A stretch of 6,847 bases of DNA from an uncultured Campylobacter sp. (GCA_937965895.1 CALCKS010000050.1:1-6847); one strand, 5' to 3'; positions 1-6,317 are shown, counted from the first letter of the stretch. The notes: generated from the sequence alone by a model not told the origin. Made by a program: numbers and translations.

Positions 1-93
1 CTTGTTTAGATTTCAAAGATTGACTAATTAGTTTAACAGTGTTAAATTAAAAAACTCGCTTTCTGTGAAGCGGAAAGTGAAGTATATAGAAAA

Positions 94-128
94 CATGCTT
101 AAACAAACATAAAATTTGTCTAAGCATG
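94..128 (-). terminator. Rho-independent terminator of the leftward operon
   Basis: Arms at 94-107 and 115-128 are inverted repeats of 14 bp around a 7-nt loop. Thirteen positions are Watson-Crick pairs. The remaining one is a G.U pair in leftward RNA but an A/C mismatch in rightward RNA, so the structure suits the minus strand better. Leftward RNA then runs into a U-rich tail (UUUUCUAU, from positions 93-86). The hairpin begins 7 nt past the stop codon of the DUF945-type gene, where an operon terminator is expected. No folding energy was computed. Confidence 0.78.
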
Positions 129-135
129 CTAAATT

Positions 136-1449
136 TTATTGAAAAAGAGATTTTAGAGATAAATTTTCGTTAAAGATCAAATCCTGCGTTCTTTTATTAT
201 ACTTAAAGATAGTTACGTATTTGCCGCCGTTCTCTTTAAATAGTCCGCCGTTTACGAGCATTGCATTTATCCCCTCTTTTTCCTCGCCGCTACCGAATAT
301 AAACTCTCCCGGCGTCGTATCAAGCTCGATTTTGCCGCTAAAATTTATAGCAGTCGGGATATTTTCGAGCAGATTTTGAGTATCTATCCCGTCCGGGTCG
401 ATAGAAATCTCAAAATTTGAGATATAACTCTTGCCGGCCGCATTTTTAAAATTAAAATTTTCAAAGGTAAGCTTTGGCGCTCTTTTTATAAATTTATCAA
501 GCGCTTGCATTATAGCCGCAAGCTGAGCCTCAGGCTCTCCCTTGGCGTTAATAATATCCTCAAACGCACCTTTATCTAAATTTGCAAATTTCGTTTTGAT
601 CAAAAAGTCTTTAAATTCATATTTTCCATATTTTATCTTCTCTATCGTGCTCGTATCATCCTGCGTTAGAGTATCGCTTAGCACGGTTAGCTTGGAGTTG
701 CTCGTTATCTTTCCGATTTGCAGAGCCTCGGCACCCGAAATCACGTCTATGCCACCAAGCTCAAATTTATAAGTGCTATTTACGAGCGCTTTAGAGATCA
801 TTTTTGGCTCGATCGGAGTTTCGTACTTCACGTCATAGTCGATATTTTTTATCTTTATAGCGACGCCTTGTTTGCTAGCAAAATCGATAAAGTCGTTTAC
901 AAAAGTGGCTCCGGTTATTTTCTTTTCGCCGTTTAAATCAAAATTTAAAAACGATTTAGCGAGATTTAGCTTATTGCCATCTTGTTCTTTTTGCACTCCG
1001 ACTAGTTCAAAGACAAATTTTTTATCTCCGCCCGAAGCGCCGTCGGCGTGAAATTTGATAGGTCTTGTCGTATCAAATATATCTTTGATGAAATTTTTAT
1101 ACGGATCGTTTAAAAACTCGGCATCGCCCGCAACCTCAAATTTACCTAGCAAACTGTCAAAGCCGTGCGATATATTCATGTCGATTTTTATCGCCAGATC
1201 CTCGGGCGCGCCGTACTCTTCGCCAAGAGAAATGATCTCGTTTATGTAACCTTTAGACAAAACTACGTCATAGTTTGCGTGCGACTTTAGCAGACCGCCC
1301 TCAAATACGCTGTTTTTGACCTCCATACCGTTTGCTTTGATTAGATTCAAAGCCTCGTTATATTTTTCCTCCACCTTGTTTGCGTTAAATTTTAGCCCGC
1401 CAAAAACCACGCCGGCTATAATCACCAATACAATGAGTAACTTTTTCAT
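136..1449 (-). CDS. YdgA/DUF945-type membrane-anchored envelope protein
   Basis: Predicted protein of 437 residues. It starts MKKLLIVLVI and has one hydrophobic segment at about residues 3-18, so it is probably an inner-membrane-anchored or secreted protein with a large periplasmic part. After the anchor comes a polar helix, then the sequence FEGGLLKSHA (about 49-58), which resembles the aromatic-Gly-Leu-x-Ser segment of the YdgA/DUF945 family. The C-terminal part (about 395-437) has a small-domain pattern ending in a polar strand-turn-strand. The molecular function of this family is not well established. An in-frame start lies further upstream (1560), but the ATG at 1449 is chosen because an AAGGAAGG ribosome site (1455-1462) sits 5 nt before it and the hydrophobic N-terminus begins there. 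The ATG overlaps the DedA-gene stop as ATGA, suggesting translational coupling. Last gene of the leftward operon. Family call is from recognition, without a profile search. Confidence 0.8.
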   Translation of the reverse strand: MKKLLIVLVIIAGVVFGGLKFNANKVEEKYNEALNLIKANGMEVKNSVFEGGLLKSHANYDVVLSKGYINEIISLGEEYGAPEDLAIKIDMNISHGFDSLLGKFEVAGDAEFLNDPYKNFIKDIFDTTRPIKFHADGASGGDKKFVFELVGVQKEQDGNKLNLAKSFLNFDLNGEKKITGATFVNDFIDFASKQGVAIKIKNIDYDVKYETPIEPKMISKALVNSTYKFELGGIDVISGAEALQIGKITSNSKLTVLSDTLTQDDTSTIEKIKYGKYEFKDFLIKTKFANLDKGAFEDIINAKGEPEAQLAAIMQALDKFIKRAPKLTFENFNFKNAAGKSYISNFEISIDPDGIDTQNLLENIPTAINFSGKIELDTTPGEFIFGSGEEKEGINAMLVNGGLFKENGGKYVTIFKYNKRTQDLIFNENLSLKSLFQ

Positions 1450-2018
1450 TCCGACCTTCCTTTCTTTTTTGTTGCTTGTTGTAGATATACCCAGATGAGA
1501 GTCAGTAGCGAAAGCATCGCAACCGGCATCAGCCAGCCGTTTTCGCCCATAAAATCCCACGCCCGCTCAAACGCCTCGCCCGCCCAAAAGCTACCAAGCC
1601 CGAGCAAAATCGCCCAAGCTACCGCGCTAATAACGTTTATCACGCTAAATTTAGCAAACGAATACTTCGTAAGCCCGATAGCAAGCGGGATGAGAGTCTT
1701 TAGTCCGTAGATAAATTTTTTGAAAAATATTATTTTATTTCCGTGCTGCTTGAATAAAATTTGAGAGAAGGCAAGCTTGCGTTTGTGCCTAGCCAGATAC
1801 GGCATCACGGCAGCGCGGTTATACCTGCTGACATAAAAAAGCAGCGTATCGCCGATAGCGTTGGCTGCAGCTGCCAGTACGATACTCACGGTTATGTCCA
1901 TCTTGCCTAGATGAGCTAGCACGCCGGCCGCGATGATAGCCACCATGCCTCCTCCAAGCGAATATAAAAACACTATCACGTACCCGTAGGTCGATAGCGA
2001 GGTTAGCATCTCTTGCAA
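1446..2018 (-). CDS. DedA-family (SNARE-associated/VTT) inner-membrane protein
   Basis: Polytopic protein of 190 residues. Hydrophobic stretches lie at about 12-36, 44-63, 108-118 (re-entrant-like), 124-147 and 163-180. The core matches the DedA/VTT domain: AGVLAHLG (31-38), ANAIGD (52-57), then FxYGLKTLIPLAIGL (102-116) and a helix containing N128 and AWA (134-136). DedA proteins are inner-membrane proteins linked to membrane homeostasis, and some flip polyprenyl or phospholipid carriers. The substrate of this one cannot be told. The two arginines of the family's GRFIPxxRT motif appear as K101 and K107 with the same spacing, and the usual acidic residue of the N-terminal motif is replaced by LGGG (21-24). 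The start is TTG at 2018, because TAAAGG lies 6 nt upstream; the ATG at 2009 would be 15 nt from it. It follows the SYLF gene by 9 nt and overlaps the DUF945-type gene by 4 nt. Confidence 0.85.
   Translation of the reverse strand: MQEMLTSLSTYGYVIVFLYSLGGGMVAIIAAGVLAHLGKMDITVSIVLAAAANAIGDTLLFYVSRYNRAAVMPYLARHKRKLAFSQILFKQHGNKIIFFKKFIYGLKTLIPLAIGLTKYSFAKFSVINVISAVAWAILLGLGSFWAGEAFERAWDFMGENGWLMPVAMLSLLTLIWVYLQQATKKKGRSE
1455..1462 (-). promoter_or_regulatory. Ribosome binding site fixing the DUF945-type start
   Basis: On the minus strand this reads AAGGAAGG, 5 nt before the ATG at 1449. It lies inside the final codons of the DedA gene. It favours the 437-residue product over a 474-residue version that would start inside the DedA gene. 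Confidence 0.8.
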
Positions 2019-2024
2019 ATTTGG

Positions 2025-2030
2025 CCTTTA
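2025..2030 (-). promoter_or_regulatory. Ribosome binding site supporting a TTG start for the DedA gene
   Basis: The minus strand reads TAAAGG, which overlaps the TAA stop of the SYLF gene and lies 6 nt before TTG at 2018. The only nearby ATG (2009) would have a spacing of 15 nt, so TTG is the better start. The overlap with the upstream stop suggests coupled re-initiation. Confidence 0.65.
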
Positions 2031-2618
2031 GTATTTTGAGATAGCGCCCATTAGCGCGTTATATCCGTAGCTATCCATCCTTAGAGGCGCGTCGCTAGTT
2101 TTAGCCAGCACCGCTCCGCCAAAGCTCGCTCCCGCGAAAAACCCGTCGTTGTCAGTATATGCGTAGATGTCACTCGTAAAGCTAAAATCGCTCACTCTAC
2201 CGTAAAATTTGCCCGTATCGGCAAACGCAAACGATGCATCAGCGTTTATCGTGATCTTGGCGTCTTTTATATCGGCTACGAGACTATCTTTTAGGATAAA
2301 GAGCACGAGCGCGCTATTTTCGTAACCTAGCTGCAATCCGATGCTACCGCCGCTAATGTCCACGACCATCATTTCGCTGGGCGCATACGGGTTTCCCACG
2401 AGCATCACGCCTTTGCCGTGCATACCGCCCAGCACGAAGCCGACTTTAGTAATGCTCGGAAAGATAACGACCGCTTTTGCGTTTTGAAGCAAAGCCTTAA
2501 CCGGCGCATCGGGGTTTTTACGCATCGTCTTTGTAAAAGAATTTGACGCGTTTAGCACGAGCTCGTCATTTGCGCCGAGCGCTAAAATGCAAAAAATCGC
2601 TAATAAAATTTTTTTCAT
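2028..2618 (-). CDS. Secreted SYLF-domain (YSC84-like) lipid-binding protein
   Basis: Protein of 196 residues with a Sec-type signal peptide: MKKILLAIF, a hydrophobic core, and a likely cleavage after LALGA (residue 16). C10 is not in a lipobox, so a soluble periplasmic protein is more likely than a lipoprotein. The mature part fits the SYLF/YSC84-like domain: AKAVVIFPSITKVGFVLGG (47-65), GKGVML (68-73), DISGGSIGLQLGY (87-99), a polar middle, then DNDGFFAGASFGGAVL (156-171). SYLF domains bind phosphoinositides in eukaryotes. Bacterial secreted members are thought to associate with the envelope, but their role is poorly defined. The ribosome site is weak (AAAAG directly before the ATG), so coupling to rny, whose stop is 18 nt upstream, is plausible. 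Third gene of the leftward operon. Confidence 0.85.
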   Translation of the reverse strand: MKKILLAIFCILALGANDELVLNASNSFTKTMRKNPDAPVKALLQNAKAVVIFPSITKVGFVLGGMHGKGVMLVGNPYAPSEMMVVDISGGSIGLQLGYENSALVLFILKDSLVADIKDAKITINADASFAFADTGKFYGRVSDFSFTSDIYAYTDNDGFFAGASFGGAVLAKTSDAPLRMDSYGYNALMGAISKY

Positions 2619-2636
2619 CTTTTATCTAAATTTGAC

Positions 2637-4190
2637 CTATTTCGCCATTTCTACGGCTCTAGTTTCGCGGATCACGTTTACTTTGATCTCGCCCGGATAC
2701 TGCACCTTGCTCTCTATTTCGGCGGCTATCTCTTTAGCAACAAGCACCGCTTCGTCGTCGTTTATGAGCTTGGCGTTTGCGATGACGCGTATCTCGCGAC
2801 CGGCGTTTATCGCGTATGCCTGCTTGATACCCTCTTTGCTTTTTGCGATATTTTCTATCTCTTCGACGCGTTTTAGGAAGCTCTCAAGCACCTCCCTGCG
2901 CGCTCCGGGGCGAGCCGCGCTTAGAGCGTCCGCAGCGCAAACGGCGGCGCTTTCTACGCTAGTTGCCTCCTCGTGTCCGTGGTGGGCGTAGATGGCGTTT
3001 ATGACTACGGGATGTTCTTTGTAGCGTTTGCAAATTTCAGCGCCCAGATCGACGTGACTACCCTCAAATTCATGCGTCAAGGCCTTGCCGATATCGTGCA
3101 GCAAGCCCGCTCTTTTGGCTAGCTTTTCGTCTCCGCCCGTTTCAGCAGCGATGATGCCAGCAAGATGCGCTACCTCGAGGCTGTGCGCTAGGGCGTTTTG
3201 TCCGTAGCTGGCTCTAAATTTTAGCTTACCGATTAGTTTCATTATCTCCGGATGGATTTTGCTAAGGCCTAGGTCGATGACGATATTTTCACCTTCTTCC
3301 AGGATCGAGGCTTCAAATTCTTCACACACTTTTTTATGTAGATCCTCTATCCTCGCCGGCTGTATGCGGCCGTCTTGCACCAAAAGCTCTATCACGCGCG
3401 TCGCGATCGCCCTTCGGTAGAGGTTAAAGCTGCTTAGCGTGATAGCGTGCGGCATATCGTCGATGATGATATCTACGCCAAGAACCATTTCTAGGGTCTT
3501 GATGTTGCGCCCCTCTTTGCCGATTATGCGGCCTTTTAGCTCGTCATTTTTGATATCTACGACATTTATCAGACGTTCGGCGGCAAATTCCCCCGCAAAC
3601 CTAGACGTAGCCTGCGCCAAAATATAATTTACGCGCTTTTTGGCCTCGCGTTTAGCCTCCTCCTCGTGTTTTCGTACGATGTGAGCGATCTCGGCGCGGC
3701 TTTTTTCCTCTACTTTTTTTAGCACCTCTTCGCGCGCCTCTTCTTGCGTTAGGCCAGCGGCGTGCTCAAGCACCTTTAGCGCCTCTTGCAGTTTGGCTTG
3801 ATAGCTTGCCTTTAGTCCAATTCCTTCCTCGTAGACGCTTTTTGCTTCATTTCGGGATTTTTCTAGTTCAGCCTTGCTTTCGTTTAAAATTTCTTGCTCA
3901 TTTAGCAGTGTTTGCTCTTTTTTGCCGATCTCTTCAAATTTTTGCGTGTATTCTTTTTGGAGTTTTACGGTTTTGTCGTCGTATTTTTTCTTAGCTTCAA
4001 ATTCAGCCTCTTGGACTTGGATTTTAGCGTCTTTTAGAGTACGCTCAGCCTCAAATTCTATCGCTTTAGCCTTTGCTTTAGCCTGCTCTAAAAATATATT
4101 GTAGTTTGCGTCATTGATTTTTTTAGCGATGAGATAGCCTGCGCCAGCGCCCGCCGCACCTGCTCCTAAGCCGATTAAAATCTCTATCAT
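2637..4190 (-). CDS. rny: Ribonuclease Y, membrane-anchored endoribonuclease
   Basis: Protein of 517 residues, close to the about 520 of B. subtilis RNase Y. RNase Y starts decay and processing of mRNAs from the inner membrane. In order: an N-terminal Gly/Ala-rich transmembrane helix (about 3-22), a long charged coiled coil (about 30-190), a KH RNA-binding domain with its GxxG loop GKEG at 224-227, a metal-dependent HD domain, and a conserved C-terminal domain with GREIRVI (464-470). HD-domain residues visible are H336, the H365-D366 pair in LLHDIGKA, H379, the HHGHE stretch (403-407) and D421. All key motifs are present, so the enzyme should be active. AGAGGA (4195-4200) lies 4 nt before the ATG, inside the end of the 5-FCL gene, which overlaps rny by 68 bp. 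The downstream neighbours are all envelope proteins. Confidence 0.97.
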   Translation of the reverse strand: MIEILIGLGAGAAGAGAGYLIAKKINDANYNIFLEQAKAKAKAIEFEAERTLKDAKIQVQEAEFEAKKKYDDKTVKLQKEYTQKFEEIGKKEQTLLNEQEILNESKAELEKSRNEAKSVYEEGIGLKASYQAKLQEALKVLEHAAGLTQEEAREEVLKKVEEKSRAEIAHIVRKHEEEAKREAKKRVNYILAQATSRFAGEFAAERLINVVDIKNDELKGRIIGKEGRNIKTLEMVLGVDIIIDDMPHAITLSSFNLYRRAIATRVIELLVQDGRIQPARIEDLHKKVCEEFEASILEEGENIVIDLGLSKIHPEIMKLIGKLKFRASYGQNALAHSLEVAHLAGIIAAETGGDEKLAKRAGLLHDIGKALTHEFEGSHVDLGAEICKRYKEHPVVINAIYAHHGHEEATSVESAAVCAADALSAARPGARREVLESFLKRVEEIENIAKSKEGIKQAYAINAGREIRVIANAKLINDDEAVLVAKEIAAEIESKVQYPGEIKVNVIRETRAVEMAK

Positions 4191-4761
4191 AGATTCCTCT
4201 TTTTACGTAAATTTTGCTCGGGGTCAGGTAAAAATCACAAGTGACGTCGTGATCTTCGGATATGATTTCATTAATAAAATTGTCTAAAATTTCAACGAAT
4301 ATCAAAGTAGGCCGGTAAGGCAAATTTGCAAAAAATCTATCGTAAAAACCTTTACCATGCCCTATGCGCGCCATATTTCCGTCCACCCCGAGAGCCGGAA
4401 CTACGGCTACGTCTATACGCTTTTTAAATACCTTGGTACTTAACGGCTCTTTTACGCCGAATTTCGTCCGAGATACAAGCGGTAGCCTGGATTTTACCAT
4501 TTCTAAACTAATACCAAGCATAAACGGAACGAAAATTTCATACTTTTTGGCTAGCTCGCGCTTTAAAATATAAAAATTTGGCTCATAAGAAAGGGGGTTA
4601 AAAATCAAAATCCGTTTCGCTTTAAGCTCGGTTAGCAAATTTAAAAGCGGCTTAAACATCTTATAGTGTTTGGCTCGCGCAGAAATTTGAACCTCTTTTT
4701 TTAAAATCCGTTTGGCGTCTCGCCTAAAATCTTCTTTTCTCAAATTTAACGCTCGTTTCAT
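4123..4761 (-). CDS. 5-formyltetrahydrofolate cyclo-ligase family protein
   Basis: Protein of 212 residues. 5-FCL uses ATP to convert 5-formyltetrahydrofolate to 5,10-methenyltetrahydrofolate in cytoplasmic one-carbon metabolism. The N-terminal helix KEDFRRDAKRIL (9-20) fits the basic ATP-contacting helix. IDVAVVPALGVDGNMARIG (116-134) followed by HGKGFYDRF (135-143) is the family's hallmark nucleotide/folate loop, and DVTCDFYLTP (172-181) fits the C-terminal strand. The last 22 residues (191-212) are read from the start of rny in another frame and are unusually arginine-rich. They may be a non-functional tail. There is no Shine-Dalgarno sequence just before the ATG at 4761 (the upstream bases are A/T-rich), so translation may be leaderless or weak. 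It is the first gene of the leftward operon and is divergent from the thioredoxin lipoprotein gene. Confidence 0.9.
   Translation of the reverse strand: MKRALNLRKEDFRRDAKRILKKEVQISARAKHYKMFKPLLNLLTELKAKRILIFNPLSYEPNFYILKRELAKKYEIFVPFMLGISLEMVKSRLPLVSRTKFGVKEPLSTKVFKKRIDVAVVPALGVDGNMARIGHGKGFYDRFFANLPYRPTLIFVEILDNFINEIISEDHDVTCDFYLTPSKIYVKRGIYDRDFNRLRSRCGGRWRRLSHR
4195..4200 (-). promoter_or_regulatory. Ribosome binding site of rny inside the 5-FCL gene
   Basis: The minus strand reads AGAGGA, 4 nt upstream of the rny ATG at 4190. It lies within codons of the 5-FCL gene, whose reading continues 68 bp into rny. It fixes the rny start at the residue that begins the membrane anchor. Confidence 0.75.
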
Positions 4762-4769
4762 AAATTTTA

Positions 4770-4775
4770 TGTATA
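4770..4775 (-). promoter_or_regulatory. Candidate -10 box for the leftward operon
   Basis: The minus strand reads TATACA, 8 nt before the 5-FCL ATG. A start site the usual 6-7 nt downstream would fall at about 4762-4764, essentially at the ATG. No -35 box is evident, as is common for Campylobacter sigma70 promoters. A second candidate, TAAGAT (4793-4798), would give a leader of about 25 nt. Confidence 0.4.
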
Positions 4776-4777
4776 AT
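4772..4777 (+). promoter_or_regulatory. -10 box for the thioredoxin lipoprotein-ftsY operon
   Basis: A perfect TATAAT preceded by TG and an A/T-rich stretch, with no recognisable -35 box, as expected for Campylobacter vegetative promoters. The predicted start near 4784 leaves a leader of about 30 nt that contains an AGGA ribosome site at 4802-4805. It shares four bases with the candidate leftward -10 box. Confidence 0.65.
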
Positions 4778-4813
4778 TCAAGCCTAAAATCAATCTTAGA
4801 CAGGAATTATTAA

Positions 4814-5386
4814 ATGAAAATAAATCTTTTGATTATACCATTTTTGGCACTATTTTTAAGCGGTTGCGACAATGAAAATAAAAGCGACGCAAACAAAACT
4901 AGCGACGCGACTCCAACAACAACTACGTCTGCTCCTAGCCAAAGCACAAGCATAGAGGCCCCTTTTGAGCTAACCCTTATGGACGAGAGCAAGATGACGC
5001 TGCAAAAATTTGACAAAGGCTTTAAAGTCGAGGGCAATGACGAGGCGATTTTGTTTAACTTTTTTGCTACTTGGTGTCCGCCATGCAAGGCAGAAATCCC
5101 GCATCTAAACAACCTAAGCGATAAATTTAAAGGCAAGCTAAAAATCGTAAGCGTACTAATGGAAGACAAGTCAAAAGACGAGATAGACGCATTTATGAAG
5201 AAATTTAAAATAAATTTCGGCATTAGCTACGGCGAAAACAACTTCCTCTTCGCAAAGGCTCTGGGCGGAGTCGTGGGCATCCCATACATGGTGCTTTATA
5301 AACCAAACGGCGAATACGCCACACACTACGTCGGACTCGTGCCAGAAGAGATGCTAGAAAGCGATATAAATAAGGTGATCAACTAA
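4814..5386 (+). CDS. TlpA-like thioredoxin-fold lipoprotein
   Basis: Protein of 190 residues. The N-terminus is a lipoprotein signal peptide with lipobox LSGC, giving lipidated C18. D19 follows the cysteine, which in enterobacteria would favour inner-membrane retention; whether that rule holds here is unknown. A Ser/Thr/Ala-rich linker (about 23-48) leads to a TlpA/AhpC-TSA-like thioredoxin domain with the redox motif WCPPC (87-91) and the cis-proline loop GIP (155-157). Such proteins keep periplasmic thiols reduced, for example in cytochrome c maturation or disulfide reduction. The partner cannot be deduced here. AGGA at 4802-4805 precedes the ATG by 8 nt. The stop overlaps the ftsY start by one base (TAATG). 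A leftward open frame over this gene is a shadow. Confidence 0.92.
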   Translation: MKINLLIIPFLALFLSGCDNENKSDANKTSDATPTTTTSAPSQSTSIEAPFELTLMDESKMTLQKFDKGFKVEGNDEAILFNFFATWCPPCKAEIPHLNNLSDKFKGKLKIVSVLMEDKSKDEIDAFMKKFKINFGISYGENNFLFAKALGGVVGIPYMVLYKPNGEYATHYVGLVPEEMLESDINKVIN

Positions 5387-6255
5387 TGTTTGGCTTTTTA
5401 AAAAAGGGGCTTGATAAGACGCTCGCGGCGATCCGCTCGTCAAAACCTGCCGATAAAAAAATCTCAAAGGAAATTTTAGAAGAGATCCTGCTTGAAGCCG
5501 ACATAGCCTATGAGATCGTCGAGGAGGTCCTCTACTACCTGCCGCCGCAAAACGAAGTAAAAAAAGACGATCTGAAGCGGCTTTTAAATACCTATTTCAT
5601 ATACGAAAACGAGCGCGAGGCAAAAAGCGGAAAGCCTTTTGTGGAGCTGATTTTGGGCGTCAACGGAGCTGGCAAAACGACCACGATCGCAAAGCTTGCA
5701 AATTTATATAAAAATGAAGGCAAAAGCGTTATTTTAGGCGCCTGTGATACATTTAGAGCTGGCGCCATCGAGCAGCTACGTCAGTGGGCGATCAGGACGG
5801 ACGTACCCATCGTCGCTACACAGCAGGGACATGATCCGTCTGCGGTCGCCTTTGATACGATTAGCTCGGCTGTCGCCAAAAATCTCGACAACGTCATCCT
5901 AGACACCGCCGGTCGGCTGCAAAATCAAAAGAATTTAGCCAACGAACTAAGCAAGATCGTGCGCATTGCAGACAGAGTATACGCAGGCGCGCCGCACCGC
6001 AAGATCCTAATCCTTGATGGCACGCAGGGCAACGCAGGCCTCGCTCAAGCAAAGGCCTTTAACGACATCGTGAGCCTTGACGGCGTCATCATCACCAAGC
6101 TTGACGGCACCCCAAAAGGCGGAGCGCTTTTTGGCGTCGCGCGCGAGCTAGAACTACCGATACTCTACATCGGCATCGGCGAGACGATGAACGATCTAGT
6201 CAAATTTGATCCGCACGATTTCGTAGATACTATCGTGGATGAAATTTACGCCTAA
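5386..6255 (+). CDS. ftsY: FtsY, signal recognition particle receptor GTPase
   Basis: Protein of 289 residues. FtsY docks the SRP (Ffh-4.5S RNA) with its ribosome cargo at the inner membrane for co-translational insertion. It has a short N domain (about 1-80) that starts with an amphipathic basic segment (MFGFLKKGLDKT) and no long acidic A domain, so membrane contact probably uses this N-terminal helix. The G domain is complete: P-loop GVNGAGKTT (91-99), DTFRAGA (121-127), DTAGR (173-177), TKLDGT (237-242) and the C-terminal GIGE (263-266). AAGGTGA (5372-5378), inside the preceding gene, is the ribosome site. The TAATG overlap with that gene suggests coupled translation. The last codons form one arm of the terminator hairpin. 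Confidence 0.97.
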   Translation: MFGFLKKGLDKTLAAIRSSKPADKKISKEILEEILLEADIAYEIVEEVLYYLPPQNEVKKDDLKRLLNTYFIYENEREAKSGKPFVELILGVNGAGKTTTIAKLANLYKNEGKSVILGACDTFRAGAIEQLRQWAIRTDVPIVATQQGHDPSAVAFDTISSAVAKNLDNVILDTAGRLQNQKNLANELSKIVRIADRVYAGAPHRKILILDGTQGNAGLAQAKAFNDIVSLDGVIITKLDGTPKGGALFGVARELELPILYIGIGETMNDLVKFDPHDFVDTIVDEIYA

Positions 6256-6281
6256 ATATCGGGCGTAAATTTTAGCTTTTT
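6242..6281 (+). terminator. Terminator overlapping the end of ftsY
   Basis: Arms at 6242-6252 and 6262-6272 are a perfect 11-bp inverted repeat with a 9-nt loop that contains the TAA stop. The base-proximal pairs are A/T and the loop-proximal ones are G/C. T-rich sequence follows (TTT at 6271-6273, which overlaps the right arm, and TTTTT at 6277-6281). The left arm encodes the last residues of FtsY. The T tract is split by AGC, so efficiency may be moderate. The A-rich left and T-rich right sides could allow some action in both directions. Confidence 0.65.
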
Positions 6282-6301
6282 AAATTTATCCCCATTCCCT
6301 T

Positions 6302-6315
6302 AAATTTGCAAATTT
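6302..6315. repeat. 14-bp perfect palindrome upstream of the SUFU gene
   Basis: AAATTTGCAAATTT is its own reverse complement. It lies just upstream of a TATATA element, where an operator could sit. It is built from AAATTT, which is very common throughout this window, so it may be only a by-product of that word bias. Confidence 0.6.
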
Positions 6316-6317
6316 TA

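Noticed and set aside
20..48. TTGACT with a TAAATT 17 nt later as a rightward promoter
   Set aside because: The -10 match is poor, -35 boxes are generally not used by Campylobacter sigma70, and no rightward gene follows.
55..70. Small hairpin CGCTT/AAGCG in the left end
   Set aside because: Only a 5-bp stem with no tail or neighbouring gene to give it meaning.
542..936. Rightward open frames opposite the DUF945-type gene
   Set aside because: Short, mutually overlapping, and without ribosome sites or family resemblance; explained as shadows.
1450..1560. N-terminal extension of the DUF945-type protein by 37 residues
   Set aside because: It lies inside the DedA gene, lacks a hydrophobic start, and a strong ribosome site precedes the internal ATG at 1449.
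2587..2991. Rightward 134-codon open frame opposite the end of rny and the start of the SYLF gene
   Set aside because: It is antisense to conserved RNase Y sequence, Ser/Ala-rich, with no ribosome site or domain pattern.
3806..4104. Rightward open frames opposite the RNase Y coiled coil, looking like hydrophobic peptides
   Set aside because: Phe/Leu/Ser-rich frames are the expected complement of Lys/Glu-rich coiled-coil codons.
4810..5223. Leftward 137-codon open frame opposite the thioredoxin lipoprotein gene
   Set aside because: The opposite strand encodes a complete lipoprotein with lipobox and WCPPC motif; the leftward frame is a Ser/Leu-rich shadow with no recognised domain.
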